Source: Methanobacterium sp. PtaU1.Bin242 (GTDB lineage: Archaea > Methanobacteriota > Methanobacteria > Methanobacteriales > Methanobacteriaceae). Taken from it: a DNA stretch of 5,705 nucleotides. A program made the translations under genes and the position numbers. Where the stretch lies: positions 1-5,705 of the forward strand of contig MVQZ01000052.1 of assembly GCA_002067565.1 (NCBI GenBank). Reading direction: 5' to 3'. Under the pieces are notes generated by a model that did no database searches, was not told the DNA's origin, and saw only the letters and a program-made list of their open reading frames with translations. Below are positions 1 through 4,954 of the stretch, piece after piece. The stretch's first letter is position 1. Each line of letters opens with the position of its first letter.

Positions 1-106
1 GAGCAAAGAGACACCCCAAAAAATTTTTTTAAATATTTATACCTATTTCTTAATTATTTATAATTATAATTATTTGTAATACATGATTATATATAAGTTT
101 TTGCTT

Positions 107-370
107 TCATGCCTTATTTTTTAATTCTTCAAGTTCTGATTGCACGTTCTGGAGTAATACTTTCATCTCTCCCATCTGATTCTGGTATAACTCATTATCA
201 GACAACATTTCATGGAGAACTTTCTTATAATTTTATAATTTCATCTTAATTTCTGGTTCCAAAATTATTGAAGATAAAATAGGGTAATTAACTAAAGTAA
301 TGAAAAATACAATCGAAGCATTAAACCACACATTCAAAATGAATATACTAACCCTAATAAATTTGGATTG
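107..370 (-). pseudogene. Possible decayed small membrane/coiled-coil protein gene
   Basis: On the - strand a single frame runs from just after a TAG (371-373) to a TGA at 107-109, broken only by one in-frame TAA at 233-235. The part before the TAA (about 44 codons) encodes a hydrophobic stretch that could be one or two membrane segments. The part after it ends in a charged, heptad-like helix finishing SELEELKNKA. An ATG at 206-208 could give a 33-residue peptide from the last part alone. The last part has clearly more G+C than its surroundings, as expected for former coding DNA. No convincing start or ribosome binding site is visible for the whole frame, and I do not recognise the family. 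A chance open frame in AT-rich DNA is a real alternative, since such DNA tends to encode hydrophobic residues. Confidence 0.3.
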
Positions 371-426
371 CTATAAAAGATTAACAAAAATTTATTATCA
401 ATAAAATCTCCAAATTAAATATAAAA
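371..426 (+). promoter_or_regulatory. Candidate promoter region of the HxlR-type gene
   Basis: Two archaeal TATA-like boxes lie upstream of the regulator: TATAAAAG at about 372-379 and TTAAATATAAAA at about 415-426. The first would place a transcript start near 400 and give a leader of about 40 nt. The second would start transcription near 445, close to the ATG at 451, and would mean an almost leaderless message. No good Shine-Dalgarno sequence precedes either ATG, which suits the leaderless option. The surroundings are so AT-rich that such boxes can occur by chance. Confidence 0.35.
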
Positions 427-441
427 AAATGGATTGGGTTA

Positions 442-903
442 ATGAATTTTATGAAAAATTCTAAAGAAAAAAACAATACTGATTATGAGTTAGCCGCCTT
501 ACTTCTCATGTCTCAACTAATTACAGGCAAATGGAAAATCCCCATTTTATGGTACTTAGGTCAAGGTCCTAAAGGGTTTAATGAGTTACATAGATTATTT
601 ATTCATACTTCTAGTAGTATATTTACCCGACAAATTCAAGATTTACAGAAGGAAGGGTTAATAAAAAGAGAAATATGCAATGAAGCCCCATTTAGAGTAA
701 GATATTCTTTAACAGAAATTGGTGAAAAACTGATCTCGGTTTTCTATTCGATGATAGAATGGTCTGATGAATATATTAAAAATCAAAAAGAAGATGGAGT
801 TTCAAATATTTATTTTATTAAACATTCATTTATTACAGACAAATACAAGGCATATGAAGGCTTTACTATAAGGCCTAAAAATAAACAACTCAAATATAAC
901 TGA
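442..903 (+). CDS. HxlR-family winged helix-turn-helix transcriptional regulator
   Basis: This is a DNA-binding regulator of the HxlR type, small dimeric winged-helix proteins that often control nearby oxidoreductase genes. The family pattern is clear. A helix precedes GKWKIPILWYL (residues 29-39), followed by GPKGFNEL (42-49), a recognition helix SSSIFTRQIQDLQKEGL (57-73), and a wing ending in VRYSLTEIGEKL (86-97). The N-terminal Cys used for redox sensing in several bacterial relatives (YodB, HypR) is absent. The only Cys is residue 79, in the wing. About 35 residues follow the usual end of the domain, so at 153 residues it is longer than the common size of roughly 105-130. The start is uncertain: ATG 442 or ATG 451, with no clear ribosome binding site. 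Codon use is strongly A/T-ending. Its targets are unknown; the palindromes before npdG and the first short-chain dehydrogenase gene are candidates. Confidence 0.85.
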   Translation: MNFMKNSKEKNNTDYELAALLLMSQLITGKWKIPILWYLGQGPKGFNELHRLFIHTSSSIFTRQIQDLQKEGLIKREICNEAPFRVRYSLTEIGEKLISVFYSMIEWSDEYIKNQKEDGVSNIYFIKHSFITDKYKAYEGFTIRPKNKQLKYN

Positions 904-926
904 ATCAATATAGCCATATTATCCTA

Positions 927-953
927 TTTTTTTAATTTAATGATTCTATTTTT
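927..953 (+). terminator. Poly-T terminator after the HxlR-type gene
   Basis: Seven consecutive T (927-933) begin 24 bases after the stop codon, and a second run of five T follows at 949-953. Archaeal transcription commonly ends at such U-rich tracts without a hairpin. No strong stem precedes them. Confidence 0.5.
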
Positions 954-1017
954 AGAAGTAACTACTAAAAAAGTATCTTACTATTTTAAATTATGTTATG
1001 TCCTATTCAGTTCTGTC

Positions 1018-1044
1018 TGAGATTGATGCAAATATGTTATCTCA
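1018..1044. promoter_or_regulatory. Inverted repeat TGAGAT/ATCTCA
   Basis: Arms of 6 bp, TGAGAT (1018-1023) and ATCTCA (1039-1044), are separated by 15 bases. CTG (1013-1015) and CAG (1045-1047) extend the pairing across a 2-base bulge. It lies about 190 bases before npdG and upstream of the TATA-like box. It may be a regulator site or an RNA hairpin. The half-site TGAGA recurs before the first short-chain dehydrogenase gene (3074-3089). Confidence 0.3.
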
Positions 1045-1109
1045 CAGTAAAGGGTCAAAATTCAGTGCTAAAGATATTAAATTGAGTTAAAAGGAGTATT
1101 AAAACTTAA

Positions 1110-1118
1110 TTTAAATAT
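1110..1118 (+). promoter_or_regulatory. Candidate TATA box of npdG
   Basis: TTTAAATAT fits an archaeal TATA box. Transcription would begin about 25-30 bases downstream, near 1140, giving a leader of about 70 nt. The inverted repeat at 1144-1170 would then sit at or just after the transcript start, a position suited to repression. Confidence 0.4.
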
Positions 1119-1143
1119 TACTTCGATATACGTGTAAATTCAT

Positions 1144-1170
1144 ACTGATATTATGATGATTAATATCAGT
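1144..1170. promoter_or_regulatory. Perfect 10-bp inverted repeat, likely operator of npdG
   Basis: ACTGATATTA (1144-1153) and TAATATCAGT (1161-1170) are exact reverse complements separated by 7 bases. Arm centres are 17 bases apart. The site sits between the TATA-like box and the npdG start, 41 bases before the ATG. It is a good candidate for a dimeric regulator, possibly the HxlR-type protein encoded just upstream. It could instead form a hairpin in the leader RNA. Confidence 0.5.
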
Positions 1171-1211
1171 TTAGAAACCCATAATTTAGGAATATTGGAG
1201 GTTTTGATAAA

Positions 1212-1898
1212 ATGAAAATGGCAATAATTGGAGGAACCGGCGGACAGGGATTAGGAATCGCCATACGCTTTGTACAAGCAGGAGAAAATGTCATAATAGG
1301 ATCAAGAACAGTTGAAAAAGCCCAAGCAGCAGTTGATAAAATCAAAGAACTTCTAAAAAAAGACGAAATACCAAATCTCAAAGCAGCAGAAAACCCTGAC
1401 GCTGCAAAAGAATCAGACATATTGGTTTTAACTGTACCACTGGCCGCCCAAAGAGCAACCCTATTATCAATTAAGGAAGGGGCAGCCGGGAAAATCTTAA
1501 TGGATGCCACTGGGCCACTAGAAACTGCAATTGGTGGATCACCCACCAGATGTCTATACTTACCTGAAGGAGCAGCCTCAGAGAGAGCCCAAAAAATCGT
1601 GCCAGAAACCAGCGTAATCTGTGCTTTCAATAATATAAGCAGCGGAGCCTTAATGAACTTCACAGAACCCATAGACTGTGACTGTCTAATCTCCGGAGAC
1701 AATCAGGAAGCCAAAATAACAGCCGCCAAAATAATCGAACAGATACCAGGAGTACAAGTAGTAGACTGCGGACCACTAGAAAGAGCCCAAATCATCGAAA
1801 AAATAACCCCACTACTCATCGGCCTGAACATCAAAAAAACCTGCAAAGACGCAGGAATACGAATAACAGGCATAGACCCAGAATGTAGAATATACTGA
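1212..1898 (+). CDS. npdG: F420H2:NADP+ oxidoreductase
   Basis: This cytoplasmic enzyme transfers hydride between reduced coenzyme F420 and NADP+, and is the main link between the F420 pool and NADPH in methanogens. The N-terminal NADP-binding motif GGTGGQGLG (residues 7-15) and the SR pair at 31-32, which contacts the 2'-phosphate of NADP in the Archaeoglobus enzyme (Fno), are both present. Family motifs follow in order: LTVPLAAQ, LMDATGP, AFNNISSGAL, IDCDCLISGD and VIDCG-like VVDCGPLE, then IEKITPLLIGLNIK near the end. The length of 228 residues matches the family. GGAGGT at 1197-1202 supports ATG 1212; ATG 1218 is possible. The + strand of the gene becomes strongly A/C-ending towards its 3' end, unlike the A/T-ending short-chain dehydrogenase genes downstream. 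An inverted repeat before the gene suggests regulation. Confidence 0.93.
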   Translation: MKMAIIGGTGGQGLGIAIRFVQAGENVIIGSRTVEKAQAAVDKIKELLKKDEIPNLKAAENPDAAKESDILVLTVPLAAQRATLLSIKEGAAGKILMDATGPLETAIGGSPTRCLYLPEGAASERAQKIVPETSVICAFNNISSGALMNFTEPIDCDCLISGDNQEAKITAAKIIEQIPGVQVVDCGPLERAQIIEKITPLLIGLNIKKTCKDAGIRITGIDPECRIY

Positions 1899-1928
1899 CC
1901 CCAAAGACACCCCTAAAAGTTTAGTGGA

Positions 1929-1951
1929 TCTTTAATTTGGTGAGTTAAAGA
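1929..1951 (+). other. Hairpin after npdG
   Basis: TCTTTAA (1929-1935) and TTAAAGA (1945-1951) can form a 7-bp stem with a 9-base loop. It lies 31 bases after the npdG stop and ends directly before the first copy of the repeated element. It may help shape the 3' end of the npdG message, but the stem is AT-rich and weak. Confidence 0.3.
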
Positions 1952-1952
1952 A

Positions 1953-2002
1953 GAATAGGGCATCAAAAATTAACTATTCGCTCAAAACACCTCTGGATGT
2001 CC
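1953..2002 (+). repeat. Structured repeated element, copy A
   Basis: This copy shares a core with the element at 4691-4742: TAGGGCATC, one variable base, AAAAT, a short variable part, then TAT and CGCTCAAA. Two pairings are possible. Arms GAATAG (1953-1958) and CTATTC (1974-1979) form one. Arms GGGCATC (1958-1964) and GATGTCC (1996-2002) form the other, with one G-U pair if read as RNA. The arms interleave, so they compete or form a pseudoknot-like fold. It lies 54 bases after npdG and 54 bases before the aspartate dehydrogenase gene, so it could act as a 3' or a 5' element. I do not recognise it as a known RNA family. Confidence 0.5.
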
Positions 2003-2005
2003 ATC

Positions 2006-2011
2006 TTTTTT
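2006..2011 (+). terminator. Poly-T tract after npdG and element A
   Basis: Six T follow three bases after the 3' arm of the GGGCATC/GATGTCC pairing of element A. Hairpin plus T-run is compatible with a terminator for npdG or with a conditional stop in front of the aspartate dehydrogenase gene. Confidence 0.4.
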
Positions 2012-2056
2012 AACCCAGAACTTTTATGAACAGATTAGTCCAAGGATATTGAAAAT

Positions 2057-2926
2057 ATGGATAAAACAGTTAAGGATGAACTTCTGGAATTAAAAGGGAA
2101 TGAATATAATTCTCTTTTAATTAATTCTGCGAATTTAGTCGGTGAACATAAACATCCAGTCAATATAGTGGGTATCATAGGCTGCGGTGCCATAGCCAAA
2201 ATAATCACTGATTATGCAGTGGCGGGGAATTTGGGTGTTGAAACGAATTTTTTTTATGATCAGAACCTGAAAAAAGCGAAGAAACTGGCAGCACAGGTAG
2301 ATGGTGTGGCTGTCAGGGATGTTAAAGACATGCTGGGCCACGTAGATCTGGTGGTCGAAGCAGCATCACCCCCTGCAGTGGTAGATTTAGTCCCCACCGT
2401 TTTACAAGCGGGGAAAGATGTTATGATCATGAGTTTAGGTGCCTTAATGGATTTCCATCTTAAAGATTATCTGGAAGATTTGGCTCGACAAAATAATGCC
2501 CATGTATACTTACCTTCAGGGGCTCTTGCCGGTTTAGATGGTGTAAGATCCGCAGCTGTAGGAGAAATTATGGAAGTGAGCCTGGTCACCAGGAAAAACC
2601 CCCTGTCATTCGGAATTAAAACAGACCAGGAAACCGTATTATTTGAGGGAAAAGCAGGAGATGCTGTTCGGAAATTTCCGGCAAATATCAATGTGGCCGC
2701 TGCATTAAGCATAGCCTGTGGCAGGGAAGCAGAAGTGAAGATCATAGCAGATCCCTCAGTGGACTACAACTGTCACCAGGTGCATGTAGTGGGGGATTTT
2801 GGTGAGATCAAAACGACTACCCAGAACCGTAGCTGCGTCACCAATCCCAAAACCAGCGTTTTAGCAGCTTACTCAGCCATCAAGCTTCTTAAAAGATTTA
2901 ATCAGACTTTGAAGGTAGGAACCTAA
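2057..2926 (+). CDS. nadX: L-aspartate dehydrogenase (NadX type)
   Basis: The family oxidises L-aspartate with NAD(P)+ to iminoaspartate, the precursor that quinolinate synthase uses for NAD synthesis, replacing L-aspartate oxidase. The sequence shows a Rossmann motif GCGAIA (residues 42-47), the family segment LPSGALAGLDG, then PANINVAAALSIA, and a C-terminal domain with DYNCHQVHVVGDFG in which His240 is probably the conserved catalytic His. The C-terminus TNPKTSVLAAYSAI...LKVGT is typical. At 289 residues it is longer than the usual 235-270. The first 36 residues precede the usual N-terminus and are hydrophilic. The only other in-frame start is GTG 2168, which would cut into the first strand; AGGAT at 2043-2047 gives moderate support to ATG 2057. 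Element A lies upstream. Coenzyme preference cannot be fixed from sequence alone. Confidence 0.85.
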   Translation: MDKTVKDELLELKGNEYNSLLINSANLVGEHKHPVNIVGIIGCGAIAKIITDYAVAGNLGVETNFFYDQNLKKAKKLAAQVDGVAVRDVKDMLGHVDLVVEAASPPAVVDLVPTVLQAGKDVMIMSLGALMDFHLKDYLEDLARQNNAHVYLPSGALAGLDGVRSAAVGEIMEVSLVTRKNPLSFGIKTDQETVLFEGKAGDAVRKFPANINVAAALSIACGREAEVKIIADPSVDYNCHQVHVVGDFGEIKTTTQNRSCVTNPKTSVLAAYSAIKLLKRFNQTLKVGT

Positions 2927-3015
2927 ACTATAACCATATCTAGTCAGTAAGTATTGGATTATTCGGAAAACCCATTAGTATTTGAAGAGAATTTTGGGAT
3001 AAAGAATCAAATAAT

Positions 3016-3046
3016 GGTTTAAAAATTAATAATCGGTTTTAAAACC
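3016..3046 (+). promoter_or_regulatory. Candidate promoter and palindrome of the SDR operon
   Basis: A TATA-like stretch, TTTAAAAATTAAT (3018-3030), is followed by the perfect 12-bp palindrome GGTTTTAAAACC (3035-3046). A transcript start expected near 3048 would put the palindrome between TATA box and start site, a common repressor position. A second TATA-like run lies at about 3097-3107, closer to the gene, so the promoter choice is uncertain. Confidence 0.35.
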
Positions 3047-3073
3047 CTTAATCCAACTTTTACTAAAAAATAG

Positions 3074-3089
3074 TGAGAATTTAATCTCA
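3074..3089. promoter_or_regulatory. Inverted repeat TGAGA/TCTCA before the SDR operon
   Basis: TGAGA (3074-3078) and TCTCA (3085-3089) are separated by 6 bases, with arm centres one helical turn (11 bases) apart. It lies 48 bases before the ATG of the first short-chain dehydrogenase gene. The half-site matches that of the repeat at 1018-1044, where the centres are 21 bases (two turns) apart. It may be a regulator site, or chance in AT-rich DNA. Confidence 0.3.
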
Positions 3090-3137
3090 TTTAATAATTT
3101 AAAATTAAATGATAAAAAAAATGGAGATGAAATAAAT

Positions 3138-3878
3138 ATGGCTAAATTAGAAGGAAAAGTGGCAATTATAACTGGCGGAACCTCTGGTATTGGCACAGCT
3201 TCTGCAGAACTATTTGCCACTGAAGGCGCTAAAGTTGTAGTTGTTGGAAGAAACCAAGAACGTGGTCAAAAAGTTGTTGATGAAATTAAAGAAAAAGGGG
3301 GAGAAGCGATCTTTTTCCAGGCTGATATGAACAATTCAGAGGATTTAGATGCACTGCTGAAAACAACCATTGACACCTATGGAAAACTTGATATTCTTTT
3401 CAATAATGCAGGAGTGGTGATTTCAGGACCATTAGAAAGCTTTAAAGATGAAGATTGGGATTTTGTATTGAAGACCAATTTGAGAGCACCATACATAATG
3501 AGCAAAAAAGCAATTCCTTATCTGAGAGAAACAAAAGGAAATATACTCAATACCGCTTCAATGGCAGGACTGAGATCACATTCAAATGGTTATGCATATA
3601 ACACTTCAAAAAGTGGCTTAATTATGCTTACACAAGTCATAGCCCGAGATTTTGCACCAGAAGGCATTCGATGCAATGCAATTTGTCCAGGAATCACTCA
3701 AACACCTATTCTAGGTACAGTAAAAGAAAACGAAGTGGCTGCTATATGCTCTACCATACCTTTACAAAGAATGTGTGACCCAATGGAAATTGCGAAAGCC
3801 GCAGTATTTTTGGTCTCTGACGATGCTTCCTATATCACAGGAGCAGCCTTACCTGTAGATGGTGGAGTAACCATTTAG
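3138..3878 (+). CDS. Short-chain dehydrogenase/reductase (classical SDR), first of pair
   Basis: This is a cytoplasmic NAD(P)-dependent oxidoreductase of the classical SDR family; the substrate cannot be told. Motifs are complete: TGGTSGIG (residues 12-19) for the cofactor, NNAG (89-92), catalytic Asn114, Ser141, Tyr154 and Lys158, and PG at 184-185. GR at 37-38 after the second strand has no acidic residue and suggests NADP(H). The C-terminal SDDASYITGAALPVDGG is typical of FabG-like and glucose-dehydrogenase-like members. Its 246 residues are the normal length. GGAGATGA at 3123-3130 supports ATG 3138. The next SDR gene begins 39 bases after its stop, suggesting one operon. Archaeal membrane lipids do not need FabG, so a role in ketone, aldehyde or sugar reduction is more likely than fatty acid synthesis, but this is inference. 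Palindromes upstream suggest a regulated promoter. Confidence 0.9.
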   Translation: MAKLEGKVAIITGGTSGIGTASAELFATEGAKVVVVGRNQERGQKVVDEIKEKGGEAIFFQADMNNSEDLDALLKTTIDTYGKLDILFNNAGVVISGPLESFKDEDWDFVLKTNLRAPYIMSKKAIPYLRETKGNILNTASMAGLRSHSNGYAYNTSKSGLIMLTQVIARDFAPEGIRCNAICPGITQTPILGTVKENEVAAICSTIPLQRMCDPMEIAKAAVFLVSDDASYITGAALPVDGGVTI

Positions 3879-3906
3879 AACTCAATAGCAACAGAATATA
3901 TCATAT

Positions 3907-3913
3907 GAGGTGA
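3907..3913 (+). promoter_or_regulatory. Strong Shine-Dalgarno site of the second SDR gene
   Basis: GAGGTGA is a full complement to the archaeal 16S rRNA 3' end (UCACCUC) and lies 4 bases before ATG 3918. It fixes the start and shows that the second gene can be well translated from a shared message. Confidence 0.75.
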
Positions 3914-3917
3914 AAAA

Positions 3918-4679
3918 ATGAAATTAGAAAATAAAGTAGCATTGGTTACTGGTGCTAGTGCGGGGATGGGAAATTCAATTGGTAAACTTTTTGCAAAAGA
4001 AGGAGCATCTGTAGTTTTAATTGCAAGGAGAAAAGAAAAATTAGAAGAGTTGGTCAAGCAGATAAAAGATGACGGTGGAAAAGCCATTGCTGTAGCTGGA
4101 GATGTTACTAATGAAGAAGATGTTCAAAATGCTGTAAAAACCGCTGTAGATGAATATGGTAAATTGGACATAGTAATAAACAACGCAGGAATGTTAGATA
4201 AAATGGATCCAGTTGCAGATATGTCTGATGATATTTGGGATGCAGTTATCAATGTTAACTTAACAGGACCAATGCGAGTATTCAGAAGTGCTATTCCTGT
4301 AATGGAAAAAAATGGAGGGGGTTCATTTGTAACAATAGCCTCTGTTGCAGGTTTGTTTGCAGCTAGAGGTGGACCAGCTTACACAGCATCAAAACATGGT
4401 GTTTTAGGATTGGCAAAAAATGTTGCATTCATGTATGCCAAAAAGAACATAAGATCTAATGTTATAGCACCAGGAACCGTTGTTACCGATATGGTTGTTA
4501 ATGTAGAAAAAACTTGTAACACAGAAGGACTTGGTATCTGCTCATCAGGCACTGTTAATATTCCAAGACCAGGCGAACCTGATGAAGTAGCCAATATAGC
4601 TCTGTTTTTAGCTTCAGACGATGCTAGTATAATTAACGGTGCGGTTGTTACAGCTGACACAGGATGGACTGCGTATTAA
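3918..4679 (+). CDS. Short-chain dehydrogenase/reductase (classical SDR), second of pair
   Basis: This second classical SDR is a tandem paralogue of the preceding gene, clearly related but not a recent duplicate. The cofactor motif is TGASAGMG (residues 11-18), with Met where Ile is usual. ARR at 36-38 points to NADP(H) binding. NNAG is at 88-91, and the catalytic set is Asn114, Ser142, Tyr155 and Lys159; PG follows at 185-186. The substrate loop after PG differs from the first SDR and holds VEKTCNTEGLGICSS, with two Cys, so the two enzymes probably take different substrates or form different faces of one complex. The C-terminus GWTAY is unusual. At 253 residues it has normal length. It has no promoter of its own that I can see in the 39-base gap. 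The repeated element's second copy begins 12 bases after the stop. Confidence 0.9.
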   Translation: MKLENKVALVTGASAGMGNSIGKLFAKEGASVVLIARRKEKLEELVKQIKDDGGKAIAVAGDVTNEEDVQNAVKTAVDEYGKLDIVINNAGMLDKMDPVADMSDDIWDAVINVNLTGPMRVFRSAIPVMEKNGGGSFVTIASVAGLFAARGGPAYTASKHGVLGLAKNVAFMYAKKNIRSNVIAPGTVVTDMVVNVEKTCNTEGLGICSSGTVNIPRPGEPDEVANIALFLASDDASIINGAVVTADTGWTAY

Positions 4680-4690
4680 TTAAGGATTTC

Positions 4691-4742
4691 AGCGATTAGG
4701 GCATCTAAAATGATTATCGCTCAAATGTATCATGATGCCCTA
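4691..4742 (+). repeat. Structured repeated element, copy B
   Basis: This is the second copy of the element at 1953-2002, in the same orientation. Arms AGCGAT (4691-4696) and ATCGCT (4716-4721) form a 6-bp pairing. Arms TAGGGCATC (4697-4705) and GATGCCCTA (4734-4742) form a perfect 9-bp pairing. The first pairing has a different sequence from that of copy A but is still complementary, while the core TAGGGCATC...CGCTCAAA is nearly constant. The two 5' arms abut and the 3' arms come in the same order, so they interleave as in a pseudoknot or a two-state switch. It begins 12 bases after the second SDR gene. Confidence 0.55.
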
Positions 4743-4747
4743 TATCA

Positions 4748-4770
4748 CATTAAATAATGTAGTATCATTA
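4748..4770. repeat. Iterated CATTA/TAATG half-sites
   Basis: CATTA (4748-4752), TAATG (4755-4759) and CATTA (4766-4770) follow one another. The middle one can pair with either neighbour. Centres are 7 and 11 bases apart. It could be a protein-binding site or a small alternative hairpin; low sequence complexity makes chance possible. Confidence 0.25.
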
Positions 4771-4796
4771 ATTAAAAAACGTTACTATAAGATTAG

Positions 4797-4922
4797 ACGG
4801 AGTTGAAGAAAATCAATATTTTAGAAGATCTGCAAGAAATTGAGCGACTTAGGAAGAAGAAAATGCATGATATTGAATCACAAATAGGGGATATGCAGGA
4901 AATTGCAGATTTATTGGTATAG
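4797..4922 (+). pseudogene. Short helical reading frame, probably a gene remnant or small protein
   Basis: A frame without stops runs from 4797 to a TAG at 4920-4922 and encodes a charged, helical peptide with IERLRKKKMHDIE in the middle and IADLLV at the end. Base composition is richer in G than the flanks, as in coding DNA. It has no good start. TTG 4803 would give 39 residues, but GGAG (4799-4802) touches it with no spacing. ATG 4863 has AGGA (4851-4854) at good spacing but gives only 19 residues. TAG and TAA codons lie just upstream in frame. It may be the tail of a lost gene or a real small protein; I do not recognise the family. Confidence 0.35.
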
Positions 4923-4933
4923 TATTTGTCTTG

Positions 4934-4940
4934 TTTTTTT
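4934..4940 (+). terminator. Poly-T tract
   Basis: Seven T occur 12 bases after the stop of the short frame, with a TATA-like box directly after. They could end transcripts coming from the SDR operon or the short frame before the FdhA-like gene's promoter. Confidence 0.4.
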
Positions 4941-4946
4941 ATTTGC

Positions 4947-4954
4947 TATATAAA
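4947..4954 (+). promoter_or_regulatory. Candidate TATA box of the FdhA-like gene
   Basis: TATATAAA is a close match to the archaeal TATA consensus. A start near 4975-4980 would give a leader of about 95 nt before ATG 5073. Confidence 0.45.

Larger units (their letters stand above)
1..441. other. AT-rich region without an intact gene
   Basis: No intact protein gene is visible on either strand. The left end has six A followed by seven T (18-30), which could act as a poly-T terminator in either direction for genes outside or near the window edge. Positions 31-106 are very AT-rich and show nothing further. Positions 107 to about 370 look like decayed coding sequence on the - strand and are listed separately. 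The right end, from about 371, contains TATA-like boxes for the regulator gene starting at 442. Confidence 0.6.
904..1211. other. Regulatory spacer between HxlR-type gene and npdG
   Basis: This 308-base spacer has no credible gene. In order it holds poly-T tracts (927-933 and 949-953), an imperfect hairpin or operator with arms TGAGAT/ATCTCA (1018-1044), a TATA-like box (about 1110-1118), a perfect 10-bp inverted repeat (1144-1170), and a GGAGGT ribosome binding site (1197-1202). Its length and content suggest that npdG has its own promoter rather than being read only from the regulator gene. Confidence 0.6.

Noticed and set aside
5..20. Likeness between the left edge and the bases after npdG (CAAAGA and CACCCC)
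   Set aside because: Only about 15 bases match with a gap and no structure is shared, so a repeat cannot be supported.
1051..1075. Possible third, degenerate copy of the structured element (AGGG, TCAAAATT, GCTAAA)
   Set aside because: Alignment needs several gaps and neither pairing of copies A and B can be formed, so the likeness is probably chance.
1153..1170. Possible C/D box small RNA, because ATGATGA and CTGA-like motifs occur
   Set aside because: The CTGA lies before the C-box-like motif and no D or D' box follows at proper distance; the palindrome explains the sequence better.
1166..1702. 178-residue open frame on the - strand over npdG
   Set aside because: It is a shadow of npdG, whose protein shows clear family motifs; the antisense frame has no recognisable domain.
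3138..4679. Naming the SDR genes fabG or a specific alcohol or sugar dehydrogenase
   Set aside because: Classical SDRs share these motifs whatever the substrate, and nothing in the substrate loops identifies one.
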